This document shows positions 1 to 8,260 of a stretch of 64,000 nt of DNA, piece by piece; position 1 is the first letter of the stretch, and the number at the start of each line of letters is the position of its first letter. The position numbers and the translations under genes were made by a program. Source of the DNA: Anaerovirgula multivorans (lineage in GTDB: Bacteria > Bacillota > Clostridia > Peptostreptococcales > Natronincolaceae); assembly GCF_900188145.1 (NCBI RefSeq), contig NZ_FZOJ01000019.1:1-64000 (forward strand). Reading direction: 5' to 3'. A model generated the notes under the pieces. The model saw only the letters and a list, made by a program, of their open reading frames with translations. It made no database searches and had not been told where the DNA came from.

Positions 1-150
1 ACTGGGACTTACGTAGACAAGAATTACTATATGTTTGACTATTACGATGAAGTTGTAGAAGATTTAGGAAAAGCAAGCAACATAGATTTCTCCAAAAGAT
101 TTATGACCTTGGGAGAAGTTAAAAATATCATATCTCGAACTAAAAAATAA
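1..150 (+). CDS. C-terminal end of an unidentified protein (partial)
   Basis: An open frame enters from the left edge in frame 1 and runs 49 codons to a TAA at 148-150. The visible tail is acidic and tyrosine-rich (it contains YYMFDYYDEVVEDLGKASN) and ends in basic residues. No family is recognised from this much sequence. A strong terminator follows 30 bases later, which supports a real gene end on this strand. Confidence 0.6.
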   Translation, partial: TGTYVDKNYYMFDYYDEVVEDLGKASNIDFSKRFMTLGEVKNIISRTKK

Positions 151-180
151 TCTGTAGAACTACAGGTTATTGAGTAAATC

Positions 181-226
181 AAAAAGCCTGCACCCTTTGC
201 AATACAAAGGTTGAAGGCTTTTATTT
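181..226 (+). terminator. Rho-independent terminator of the left-edge gene
   Basis: The inverted repeat pairs AAAAGCCT with AGGCTTTT and CCTTTG with CAAAGG, and is followed by TTATTTT. It sits 30 bases after the stop codon at 150. Confidence 0.8.
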
Positions 227-744
227 TCTCTCTAAGGTGTAAAACTCAAGTTATATCTATAATTTTCCATGGTATCAATATATAATTAGAATAAATATAT
301 TTAAAAGTTTTACAGTATTCAGTTCTACTTGATTTCTTTTAAGTCTTATACTATACCTTTTACTATCTTACAATTCCCCAATTTGTACACTTTTACCAAA
401 TTTCATAACGCTTCAAGACACAGATTACTCCGTATATTGGTTACTAGCTACCAAGCAACCTGACCCTTACTCTGACAGGACTTGCACCAGTCAGTATTTG
501 AAAGCTTAATTGGACGCGATTGTCAACACAACACATTCCACATGCGTTTTGATAGAATGCTGATATTATTTCGCAGAAATATTGTAGTTAGACCTCGGAT
601 GTTGTCTTTTGTTGGGGGCTCATATAATTCATGGATGTTCTAATTTAAAAGTTATCTCAGGTACATATCTTCCTGTGAATTGAATCACCACTCCTAAACA
701 TAGAACATATGATATTAATAAAGCCTATGAAAGGAATGAGCAAT
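227..744. other. Non-coding stretch, possible structured remnant
   Basis: No convincing gene is seen in these 500 bases. On the minus strand, around 470-505, there is a stretch reading GACTGGTGCAAGTCCTGTC followed by GGGTCAGG, which resembles the GGTGCAAGTCC elements of large structured RNAs such as group II introns. No intron boundaries or maturase gene are visible, so this is only a weak resemblance. The upstream region of the cupin gene lies at the right end. Confidence 0.3.
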
Positions 745-1308
745 ATGTATCATGTTTATAACCCATACCCATGTCCTTACTACGTTAACCCACCAATGTA
801 TTACCCACACAATACGTATAATGATTATAGAACGCATCCACACCCTTACTGGGTTAACACGCTAATGTATTACCCAGACTTTTGGAGACATTTTATTGAA
901 TTGAAGGATTATGGACCAGAACCCTTTGTAGTTAATATTGAGGAGGCTACTAAGCAAAATAATACTTTTCGTACCGCTTTATGGACAGGAAAATATTTGC
1001 AACTTACCTTGATGAGCATTAATGTTGGGGACGACATAGGTCTAGAGATTCATCACGACCATGATCAATTCATACGTATTGAAGAAGGTCAAGGAATTGT
1101 TAAAATGGGGGATAAAAAAGATAAGTTGGATTTTCAAGCAAAAGTCTATGATGACTATGCAATATTTATCCCTGCTGGCAAATGGCACAATCTAATTAAT
1201 ACAGGTTGTACACCACTTAAATTGTACTCTATTTATGCGCCACCTGAACATCCACATGGTACGATTCATGAAACTAAAGAAGATGCTGAAGAGCATCACG
1301 GATACTAA
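745..1308 (+). CDS. Cupin-domain protein with Tyr/Pro/His-rich N-terminus
   Basis: The product is about 187 residues. The first 40 or so residues are a low-complexity Tyr-Pro-Asn-His segment with two similar blocks (PYYVNPPMYYPHN and PYWVNTLMYYPDF). After this comes a conserved-barrel cupin: an HHDHDQFIRIEEGQG motif near residue 105 and a PAGKWHNLINTG motif near 150 supply the usual metal-binding His and Glu residues. The start at 745 is chosen because AAAGGA at 730-735 lies nine bases upstream; ATG 709 and ATG 727 have no such site and ATG 736 is too close. Function is unknown. The tyrosine-rich leader is reminiscent of spore or surface proteins, but that is a guess. It appears to be transcribed alone and is followed by a terminator. 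Confidence 0.8.
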   Translation: MYHVYNPYPCPYYVNPPMYYPHNTYNDYRTHPHPYWVNTLMYYPDFWRHFIELKDYGPEPFVVNIEEATKQNNTFRTALWTGKYLQLTLMSINVGDDIGLEIHHDHDQFIRIEEGQGIVKMGDKKDKLDFQAKVYDDYAIFIPAGKWHNLINTGCTPLKLYSIYAPPEHPHGTIHETKEDAEEHHGY

Positions 1309-1390
1309 ATATCGAAAGGTTTATTCCTTTTAAAATTGGAGAACGTCTATAAGTTTATGTAAATGTCATTAGACAAGGCATGATTGATTT

Positions 1391-1436
1391 AAAAATTACT
1401 ACAAGAAGTAATTCCTGTAGTAATTTTTATTTTATT
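1391..1436 (+). terminator. Terminator after the cupin gene
   Basis: The inverted repeat AAAAATTACTAC...GTAGTAATTTTT is followed by ATTTTATT, about 80 bases past the cupin stop. Confidence 0.75.
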
Positions 1437-1601
1437 GGAAACTACTAGCATATATTTTCTTCACCGTGATTAGCTGCAATCACTTTAGAAGCAAAAGAGA
1501 CTTTGCTGCTAATTATAAAGACGGGTTATCATAGGAAACTTGTCTATTTAAGTTTGTTGTATAGGTCTGCTTGACAGCAGAATTTATTTGGTACTTATCA
1601 T

Positions 1602-1651
1602 CCAAAAAATAATAACATAGCCCTCACTCTAATCCTAGGTGGGGCTATGTT
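1602..1651 (-). terminator. Terminator of the M24 peptidase gene
   Basis: On the minus strand ACATAGCCCCAC pairs with GTGAGGGCTATGT and is followed by TATTATTTTTT. It lies just beyond the stop at 1667. The sequence between 1437 and 1601 shows nothing recognisable. Confidence 0.85.
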
Positions 1652-1666
1652 TCACTTATAAATATA

Positions 1667-2743
1667 CTATCCTATTATAATAAAATCTTTATCGGCCTTA
1701 TTAAGCACTTCGCATCCACTTTCCGTTACAAGAACAAGATCTTCTATTCTCACTCCAACCGCTCCCGGTAGATAGATTCCCGGCTCTATTGAAAATATCA
1801 TTCCTGGTTGTACGGTATCAGTGTTTACAGAAGACACATCACCAAAATCATGAACTTCTATTCCTATAGAATGTCCCGTTCTGTGGGTGAAATACTCTCC
1901 ATATCCTTTTGAATCTATGTAATTCCTTGCAGCAAAATCTATGTCACAAAATCTTACTCCTGGTTTAATCATTTCTATAGCTCTTTTATTCGCTTCTAAA
2001 ACTATGTTGAATATCTCTTTAAATCTTTCGCTTGCACTTTTGTAGAACACCGTTCTTGTCATATCAGAGCAATATGAATTTTTTACACAGCCTATATCTA
2101 ATATTATGCTATCTCCTGCACTAGGAATTTTATCACCATTTGAATGATGCGGATTCGCAGCATTGGCTCCATAGGCTATGATTGGTTCAAATGAAAATCC
2201 ATCGGCTCCAACTTCTTTATATATTGAGAGTAAAACTTGAGCCAAGTCTTTTTCACTATGTCCACTAAGCGCTGCCATCTTAAGCTTTTCCATTGCCATG
2301 TCATTTAATCTTGAAGCATTTCTCATAAACTCTATCTCTTCATTGTCTTTTATCATTCTAACCCTATCTACGATTAAAGAACTATTGACATAGGAAGCTG
2401 CTCCATTCAGTTCCATAAGTCTTATTAGAAATCTAGAAGGCCAATTTTTGTCTATTCCCACCGGCTCATCTTTCATCAAGCTATCTGAAAGAATTTTTAT
2501 ACAGTTATCAGTATCGTCAAACGAAACAATTTCCACACCTAAGTCTTCATTTATAGGAAAAAGTCTGTTTACAAACAGTTTGTTATTTCCTTTAGAATTT
2601 ATATAAAGTGCAAGCATTCTTTCACCCGGATGTATCCATTTTCCAGTAAGATAAAATATCGATGCTGGATCCGAAACGATTATCTGTTTTAGATTTGAAT
2701 CTTCCATTGATTTAAGTATTTTTGCTAATCTATTTGATTTCAA
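1667..2743 (-). CDS. M24 family metallopeptidase (Xaa-Pro aminopeptidase/dipeptidase)
   Basis: The 358-residue product has the two-domain layout of the family: an N-terminal creatinase-like domain (about 1-130) and a C-terminal pita-bread domain. The five metal ligands are visible: the two Asp in LDIGC and CSDMTRT, His in RTGHSIGIEVHD, Glu in SIEPGIY and Glu in GVRIED. It is expected to be a cytoplasmic enzyme that removes residues ahead of or behind proline in short peptides. The start is TTG, eight bases after a strong AAGGAGGG. It is downstream of, and co-oriented with, the peptide transporter gene, about 70 bases apart, so peptide uptake and breakdown are probably co-transcribed. Confidence 0.92.
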   Translation of the reverse strand: MKSNRLAKILKSMEDSNLKQIIVSDPASIFYLTGKWIHPGERMLALYINSKGNNKLFVNRLFPINEDLGVEIVSFDDTDNCIKILSDSLMKDEPVGIDKNWPSRFLIRLMELNGAASYVNSSLIVDRVRMIKDNEEIEFMRNASRLNDMAMEKLKMAALSGHSEKDLAQVLLSIYKEVGADGFSFEPIIAYGANAANPHHSNGDKIPSAGDSIILDIGCVKNSYCSDMTRTVFYKSASERFKEIFNIVLEANKRAIEMIKPGVRFCDIDFAARNYIDSKGYGEYFTHRTGHSIGIEVHDFGDVSSVNTDTVQPGMIFSIEPGIYLPGAVGVRIEDLVLVTESGCEVLNKADKDFIIIG

Positions 2744-2811
2744 TGTTGTCCCTCCTTGATCATTTTAGCCTATTTGCCAAATAAATAACTTTTTATATAG
2801 AAACAAATCAA

Positions 2812-4206
2812 CTATACAACTTCCTCATATGCAGGGAATTCTTCAATTATAGGCGCATCTTCATCTTCAAGAAGTTTTATAAGTTTCTTATCAAAGAAGA
2901 ATAAAAGCATTGCACATATAAACAGTACTACCGGTATTACAGTATAAGCCTGTATAACAGAAAATTTTGAAGCGAATGCATATAAATAACCATATGATTT
3001 TCCTGCTATGAAAGTAGCAAAAGTCCAAACTCCCATTAGTACGGAGTAGATCTTATTAGGTGCATATTTTGTTACAAATGAATTACCAAGTGGTGAAAAC
3101 AGCATTTCTCCAATACTTAAAAGCAGCCCAAATGCAATCAGCCATACTATATTTGCTTGAAAGGTAGCCTCTGCTCCTACGCCTCTTGAAAACTCTGCAA
3201 ATACCAGCATCAAGAAAGCAGCCCCAAGCAGTCCAAGTCCAATACCTAATTTTTTGAATAAACTCAAATCCCCTTTAGCTGTTTTTGATAGCTTAAACCA
3301 AAGCATACCTAGTATAGGCCCAAGTATAATACATGTTAGTGAATTCAAAGAGTCAAACCATGAAAGTGGAACTGCAAATCCTCCTACAGACATGTTGATG
3401 AATGCACCACCATAATCATAAGCAGCAAGATAAGTAAGATACCAAAATACCCAGAAAATAACAGAAAAACCTGATATCAAGCTAATTGCAAAAACTTTTT
3501 TCTTTTCTATTTTAGTCAAAGGTTTGTTTTCTGTTATAACTTCTTTTTTTATGTTCTTACCTGCTTTAAATGGCTTTTTACCTGCTTCTCCTAAGAACCT
3601 ACTTCCAACAAGGAACCACAAAAAGTCAATCCCACAGATAATTCCACAAAGCTTAAATGCTGTTCTAAAACCTTGGATCTCACCTTGAGCAAACGTGCTT
3701 GCTACAAGAATACCAACAGCTGTTGTCCCTATGAAAGCTCCAATGTTTATAAATGAATACTGAAGAGAAAACGCCGAATCAAGCTGTTCTTTATCCTCGA
3801 ACAAAGATCCGCTAATTGCAGCAATATTCCCTTTAAATAATCCTGTTCCTATGGCTACAAGTGCAACCATAATATTCATACCCACTGCATCGGTCGCAGA
3901 CCCACCAATCCAATATCCTACTCCCATCAAAGCTAATCCTACCGGAACACAATATCTAGCTCCTATATACCTATCTGAAATATATCCTCCTATAATAGGC
4001 GCAAGATATGTAAAAGCTACAAGATTTGATTGAATAAGTGCTGCTTCAACCGTTGTAAGTCCTAATCCCCCAGTTGTTATCGTAGCTGCTACAAATACAA
4101 ATATAAGATACTTAGCAGGATAGTACGCCATTCTTTCAAACATAAATGCAACACTGCACAAATAAAAACCAAAAGGTCTTTTGTTACTTATTGTCGTTTC
4201 ACTCAT
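2812..4206 (-). CDS. POT/PTR family proton-dependent oligopeptide transporter
   Basis: The product is about 464 residues with some 12-14 hydrophobic segments. The N-terminal motif FMFERMAYYPAKYLI matches the POT ExxERFxYY signature, with a conservative change, and GGYISDRYIGARY matches the second POT motif. It should import di- and tripeptides using the proton gradient. The start at 4206 is chosen over the in-frame ATG at 4227 because GGGGGA lies seven bases upstream. It forms an operon with the M24 peptidase and is divergent from an XRE-cupin regulator; the 330-base gap holds several palindromes that could be operators. Confidence 0.9.
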   Translation of the reverse strand: MSETTISNKRPFGFYLCSVAFMFERMAYYPAKYLIFVFVAATITTGGLGLTTVEAALIQSNLVAFTYLAPIIGGYISDRYIGARYCVPVGLALMGVGYWIGGSATDAVGMNIMVALVAIGTGLFKGNIAAISGSLFEDKEQLDSAFSLQYSFINIGAFIGTTAVGILVASTFAQGEIQGFRTAFKLCGIICGIDFLWFLVGSRFLGEAGKKPFKAGKNIKKEVITENKPLTKIEKKKVFAISLISGFSVIFWVFWYLTYLAAYDYGGAFINMSVGGFAVPLSWFDSLNSLTCIILGPILGMLWFKLSKTAKGDLSLFKKLGIGLGLLGAAFLMLVFAEFSRGVGAEATFQANIVWLIAFGLLLSIGEMLFSPLGNSFVTKYAPNKIYSVLMGVWTFATFIAGKSYGYLYAFASKFSVIQAYTVIPVVLFICAMLLFFFDKKLIKLLEDEDAPIIEEFPAYEEVV

Positions 4207-4248
4207 GATTTTCCCCCATTCATTCAATTTGTTTTTAAAAATTGATAA

Positions 4249-4386
4249 TTACAGTAAAACGTATAGCATTTTACTACAATAATTGTGATGAGAAATCAGA
4301 ATATCACAATTGTTAAATCGTTAACTTTTACTAAATTATATATTATATTACTGTAAAATTCAATAGTATTTTTTTAAATACAGTAA
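4249..4386. promoter_or_regulatory. Divergent regulatory region with repeated palindromes
   Basis: Three copies of a TTACnGTAA-type palindrome are present: TTACAGTAA at 4249-4257, TTACTGTAA at 4348-4356 and ATACAGTAA at 4378-4386. Between them lies an inverted repeat, AATTGTGAT (4281-4289) and ATCACAATT (4303-4311), with perfect nine-base arms. They sit between the transporter and regulator genes and are plausible operators for the XRE-cupin protein. This is inference from position and symmetry only. Confidence 0.45.
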
Positions 4387-4431
4387 TTTTTTAACTTATA
4401 CCGTAATAATTAGTGCGCATTTAAAGTAATA

Positions 4432-4461
4432 TTGAATACCCATTCTACGATGTGATATGAT
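4432..4461 (+). promoter_or_regulatory. Putative sigma-A promoter of the XRE-cupin gene
   Basis: TTGAAT (4432-4437) and TATGAT (4456-4461) are separated by 18 bases, about 80 bases upstream of the start codon. Confidence 0.5.
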
Positions 4462-4539
4462 AATAAGTAGAATAAATTTTGAAAAACCACAAAAAATCTA
4501 ATAATTTGTGTATTGGAAAATAGAAACGGAGGTGAAAAT

Positions 4540-5091
4540 ATGCAAATACTTAGTGAAATAGCAGATAAAATTAAGGAATTGAGAAAAGAAAAAGGACTTA
4601 CACTCAAAGACCTTGCAGAGAAGACCGAACTTTCTGTTAGCTTTCTTTCTCAAGTTGAAAACGGTTCATCTTCGCTTGCAATAACTTCCCTTAAAAAAAT
4701 AGCTGACGCTTTTGCCGTGCCCATGACATATTTTTTTTATAACATAGATGTGCATAACTATCACGTAAAAATCCAAGAGCAAGAACCTTTCAAAATGGAA
4801 GGATCAAACTCTAAGTTTATAAGACTAAGCGGTGATTTTTCAGGAAGAATCATGGAAGCTGTGATAGTTTCTATACCTGGAGGACAAAAACACGGACATA
4901 GATACAGTCATCCTGGAGAAGAGTTTGTATATGTGCTTGAAGGTGTTTTGATAGTAGAAATAGAAGGAACAGAGTATCTTGTCAAAAGTGGGGATTCAAT
5001 ACACTATCCCTCTACAATAGTACACCAGTGGAGCAATCCCTTGAATTCTCCAGTGAAAGTGCTTTCAGTAATAAGCCCCGCCATATTCTAA
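4540..5091 (+). CDS. XRE-family transcriptional regulator with C-terminal cupin domain
   Basis: The product is about 183 residues. Residues 8-65 form a helix-turn-helix of the XRE type (LRKEKGLTLKDLAEKT, then LSVSFLSQVENG), and residues 110-180 form a cupin_2 sensor domain with HGHRYSHPGEEFVYVLEG. Proteins of this build often control amino acid, polyamine or peptide metabolism. The start at 4540 follows GGAGGTG by about seven bases; the earlier ATG at 4513 has no ribosome binding site. It faces away from the peptide transporter-peptidase operon and probably regulates it, though the ligand is unknown. Confidence 0.9.
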   Translation: MQILSEIADKIKELRKEKGLTLKDLAEKTELSVSFLSQVENGSSSLAITSLKKIADAFAVPMTYFFYNIDVHNYHVKIQEQEPFKMEGSNSKFIRLSGDFSGRIMEAVIVSIPGGQKHGHRYSHPGEEFVYVLEGVLIVEIEGTEYLVKSGDSIHYPSTIVHQWSNPLNSPVKVLSVISPAIF

Positions 5092-5097
5092 TTTTAC

Positions 5098-5222
5098 CTT
5101 TCCATGCTGAACTATGGCTTCAGTACATGTATCAATAGATGATGTTGCTTCATCTAAAATCATTACAGCTGGATCCACAACAGCAACACGATCAATTGAA
5201 ATCAACTGCCTTTGCCCTGTGG
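5098..5222 (-). pseudogene. Fragment of an ABC exporter ATP-binding domain
   Basis: About 40 codons on the minus strand read TTGQRQLISI followed by a Walker B region [12 protein letters not shown], the signature-to-D-loop part of an MsbA/MdlB-type ATPase. The usual ARA after the signature is changed to DRV. Both ends stop abruptly with no start codon, no Walker A and no transmembrane part. It matches the type of ATPase whose larger remnant lies at 6487-7355, on the other side of the acetyltransferase gene. Confidence 0.8.
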
Positions 5223-5315
5223 TAAGCCATTACCATCGCCGTGAAGGATTATTTTGTACCTATGAGATAACATTTGAATGAAACCATCTGCATTTGATAT
5301 AATTGTAGATATAAT

Positions 5316-5365
5316 AAATCCAGTAGAAGTTAGGTTTCTGACAACTCTACTGGATTTTATATTTT
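5316..5365 (+). terminator. Rho-independent terminator
   Basis: AAATCCAGTAG (5316-5326) pairs with CTACTGGATTT (5347-5357) and is followed by TATATTTTTATTT. It lies about 225 bases after the XRE-cupin gene. The rest of 5366-5587 shows only a short open minus-strand remnant next to the acetyltransferase stop. Confidence 0.7.
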
Positions 5366-5587
5366 TATTTGGTGTGAATTTTTAACTCCTCCATTTCATC
5401 CAAAATAAAAAAACACAGATTGGTTACCTGTGCCTTGAGTAATCGGAATATACATGATAAAAATGAAATAGATGCTTGTTTCCATTCATATAATAAAAAG
5501 CACAAGTGACTTCAAGATGTTAATTGCTCTTCGCTTAGTGGATTTAATAGAACAGTTTGCTTAAGTTTTTCATCATCCTCAATAATA

Positions 5588-6439
5588 TTAGAGGGTTAAA
5601 TACATCTCATATTGAGCAATTTCTTCCCTTTGAAAATTAAGGCGTTTTAAAAAACCTGCTAAACCAGCATTATTAGGAAAACTTATACTTAGCTTGTTTA
5701 GATAAAGCTCCTTTGAAGCCTTCATAATCATATTTTTTGCAATCCCCTTATGTCGATATGAAGGCTTTATCCAAATAAAATAAATTTTCCCATCTGTATT
5801 TAAGCTTAAAGCTCCTATAAGTTCTGAGTCCTGATACACACCATAATGAATTAAACTCTCAAGCTTTTCCATATAATCAAAATCATTTTGCCAATTAATA
5901 TGGACATCTTCTATTTGATTGGACAACATCCTAATAGCCTCAAAAGAAACCTTTTGAATTCCTATAGAATCATCTATCTTCTTTTTAAGATTCCCCTGAT
6001 CCTCATAGGTATAATAACTTAAATCATAAATCTTTTCATACCCTAAATTTTTATAGAACTTTAATGCTCTATCATTACCTACAAGAATCTCCAAAAACAT
6101 CTGCTTGCAATCATTAACTACTGCTACTTGCTTATGCAATTGAAAAAGTTCTTTACTTACTCCCTTACCTCGATAGTCAGGATGGACACAAAGAGTACCG
6201 CAACGAAGTGTTTTTACACCTTCATAGTCTTTGATACCCCCTAGAATAACCCCTATTGGTTCCCCTCCGTCTAATGCAATAAACGAGTGTTCTAGCTGAT
6301 TACCCTCAGGTCCAAAGAAACGCTTCAAGAAATTCTCCTCAGACATTTCTATTTTTATCATATAGTCAGAAAATCCAATTTGGAATGCATTATATACACT
6401 ATGAAATTCAACATGACTGCAGTTGTCGTATACGATCAT
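5588..6439 (-). CDS. GNAT family N-acetyltransferase, two GNAT domains
   Basis: The 283-residue product looks like a tandem GNAT protein. The N-terminal domain (about 1-150) carries the acetyl-CoA loop in VHPDYRGKGVSKELF and the family's NxxAxxFYxxxGF pattern as NDRALKFYKNLGYE. The C-terminal domain (about 165-283) has a second loop, IKPSYRHKGIAKNMI. The substrate cannot be told from sequence. The start has an AGGGGA-type ribosome binding site. The gene lies between two ABC exporter remnants and appears intact, so it may have been the passenger of a now decayed transport locus. Confidence 0.85.
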   Translation of the reverse strand: MIVYDNCSHVEFHSVYNAFQIGFSDYMIKIEMSEENFLKRFFGPEGNQLEHSFIALDGGEPIGVILGGIKDYEGVKTLRCGTLCVHPDYRGKGVSKELFQLHKQVAVVNDCKQMFLEILVGNDRALKFYKNLGYEKIYDLSYYTYEDQGNLKKKIDDSIGIQKVSFEAIRMLSNQIEDVHINWQNDFDYMEKLESLIHYGVYQDSELIGALSLNTDGKIYFIWIKPSYRHKGIAKNMIMKASKELYLNKLSISFPNNAGLAGFLKRLNFQREEIAQYEMYLTL

Positions 6440-6486
6440 ACTTATCCCCCTTTTCTTATTTTAGCAATATATAGCTTTCTTATCTT

Positions 6487-7355
6487 CTACACAGCATTAT
6501 TTTCGATGTTGTCACCACTAAACTGACTGTTGTAAAGCTCTGCATAGAACCCATTTTTGTCCATAAGCTCTTCATGATTACCCTTTTCAATAACATTTCC
6601 GTTATTCATTACAAGTATCAAATTGGCTTGTCGAATAGTAGATAATCTGTGAGCAATGACAAAACTGGTTCTTCCTTTCATTAGCTCCAGTATAGCCCTT
6701 TGTATCAACACTACTTGTGGCTTCATCTAATATGAGGATTCTAGGGTTAGCAAGTATGGCGCGGGCAATGGTAATAAGTTGTTTTTGGCCTTGGGAAATA
6801 TTAGATGCTTCCTCATTTAATATTGTATCATATCCATCAGGTAGAGTTTGAATAAAACGATCAGCATGGGTGACCTTTGCCGCCTCTATGATTTCTTCCT
6901 CGGTGGCATCCTTGCGTCCAAAGGCTATATTATCCCTTATTGTACCTTTAAAAAGGCAAGTATCCTAAAGCACCATTCCAAATAGACTACACAAGTCTCC
7001 TCATTTTAAATCTGTGATATTTATGCCATCAATGGTGATTTTTCCTTCTTGTATTTCATAAAAACGCATGAGAAGATTGACAAGAGTGGTTTTCCCGGCT
7101 CCAGTTAGACCAACGATGGCAATGGTTTGTCCTTGCCTTACATCCAGATTCATATCCTCTGTAAGAGTAACATCTTCCTTATAACCAAATTTTACATACT
7201 GAAACTTCACCTCTCCTCTAGGAAATTCTATTACTCTAGGATTTTCAGGATCTGGTATTTCTTCTTTTTCATCTAGCAGTTCAAAAACCCGTTCTGCTGA
7301 AACCATGGTAGATTGAATCACATTGGCTATGGTAGCTGTTTGAACGATCGGTTGT
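6487..7355 (-). pseudogene. Truncated and frameshifted ABC exporter ATPase
   Basis: Reading on the minus strand from 7355, the sequence begins inside the region just after the membrane domain (FTQPIVQTATIANVIQST, MVSAERVFELLDEKEE), goes through Walker A (GLTGAGKTTLVNLL) and is then broken by a stop near 7001. The Q-loop and signature region survive only in shifted frames, and the C-terminal H-loop part ([18 protein letters not shown]) resumes at 6726-6487. The whole transmembrane domain is missing, and the 5' end abuts a 45-base palindrome. Intact homologues are about 600 residues and work as dimers. It is a decayed gene and no product is expected. Confidence 0.88.
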
Positions 7356-7360
7356 GTAAA

Positions 7361-7405
7361 CTTAAATAATGATCCACCAGCTAAGCTGGTGGATCATTAT
7401 TTAAG
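7361..7405. repeat. 45-base perfect palindrome, probable terminator
   Basis: Arms of 22 bases (left 7361-7382, beginning CTTAAATAATGATCC; right 7384-7405) pair perfectly around a single central base. It lies 18 bases downstream of the larE stop and marks the breakpoint of the truncated ABC gene. It could terminate transcription from larE, although the T tract on the minus strand is poor. Confidence 0.7.
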
Positions 7406-7422
7406 CTTTTAGATTTATAGTG

Positions 7423-8235
7423 TTAAATGTTTTTTAAAATCTCATTCATACTTCCTGTTCTATAGCCATTTAAATCCAACGTTACATAGGTAAAGCCAAT
7501 CTCATTGAATTTTTTTCCTACTTGTCTCATTAGATTCTTATCTATAAATCGGTCAAATTCGTTTTCTCCTAATTCGATCCTTGCTGTATCTTCATGATGT
7601 CGCACCCTTAACTGTCGAAATCCTAGTTCATATAGGTAATCCTCTGCTTGCTCTACCATAGATAGTTTTTCTCTAGTAATCTTATGTCCATAAGGGAAAC
7701 GGGAAGACAGACAAGCAAAGGCCGGCTTACTCCAAGTAGACAAGTCTAATTCCTTAGATATAGCTCGAATATCATCCTTGGTCATTTTTGATTCTTTTAA
7801 AGGCGATACGACTTTCAGCTCAGCTGCTGCTTGCATCCCTGGGCGATAATCTCCTAAATCATCTTGATTAGAACCATCAGCTACATATTTAATATTATTT
7901 TCTATAGCCACTTCTCTGACCTTAGTAAAGAGCTCTGCCTTACAATAGTAGCAGCGATTGGTTGGATTTCCAGAAAAACCATCAATGTCTAATTCCTCTG
8001 ATTCAATGATGATGTGCTTTGCTCCAATGTCTTTAATCCATCGTTTTGCCTCTTCAAATTCTCTTTGGGGATAGGTAGAAGAGGTAGCGGTTACAGCAAT
8101 TACATTTTCTCCTAATACATCATAGGCTACCTTTAGCAAAAATGTACTATCTACCCCACCGGAATATGCAATGGCTAAGCTTCCCAGTTCTCTTATATAG
8201 TGCTTTAGATGTTCATATTTTTCTTGTAGTAACAT
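7423..8235 (-). CDS. larE: LarE, ATP-dependent sacrificial sulfur transferase for NPN cofactor synthesis
   Basis: The 270-residue product has the PP-loop motif AYSGGVDSTFLLKVA near residue 24. In the family it adenylylates the carboxyl groups of pyridinium biscarboxylate mononucleotide and replaces them with thiocarboxylates. A CYYC pair sits near residue 94, and a third Cys lies in AFACLSSRFPYG, where the sacrificial Cys of the single-Cys type is found. The three-Cys pattern is that reported for LarE proteins that hold a [4Fe-4S] cluster and supply sulfur catalytically; that assignment is inference. The start follows AAAGGAGG by eight bases. It is the only lar gene here that looks intact. 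Confidence 0.93.
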   Translation of the reverse strand: MLLQEKYEHLKHYIRELGSLAIAYSGGVDSTFLLKVAYDVLGENVIAVTATSSTYPQREFEEAKRWIKDIGAKHIIIESEELDIDGFSGNPTNRCYYCKAELFTKVREVAIENNIKYVADGSNQDDLGDYRPGMQAAAELKVVSPLKESKMTKDDIRAISKELDLSTWSKPAFACLSSRFPYGHKITREKLSMVEQAEDYLYELGFRQLRVRHHEDTARIELGENEFDRFIDKNLMRQVGKKFNEIGFTYVTLDLNGYRTGSMNEILKNI

Positions 8236-8260
8236 TTAAATGTCCTCCTTTAATTTTGAG

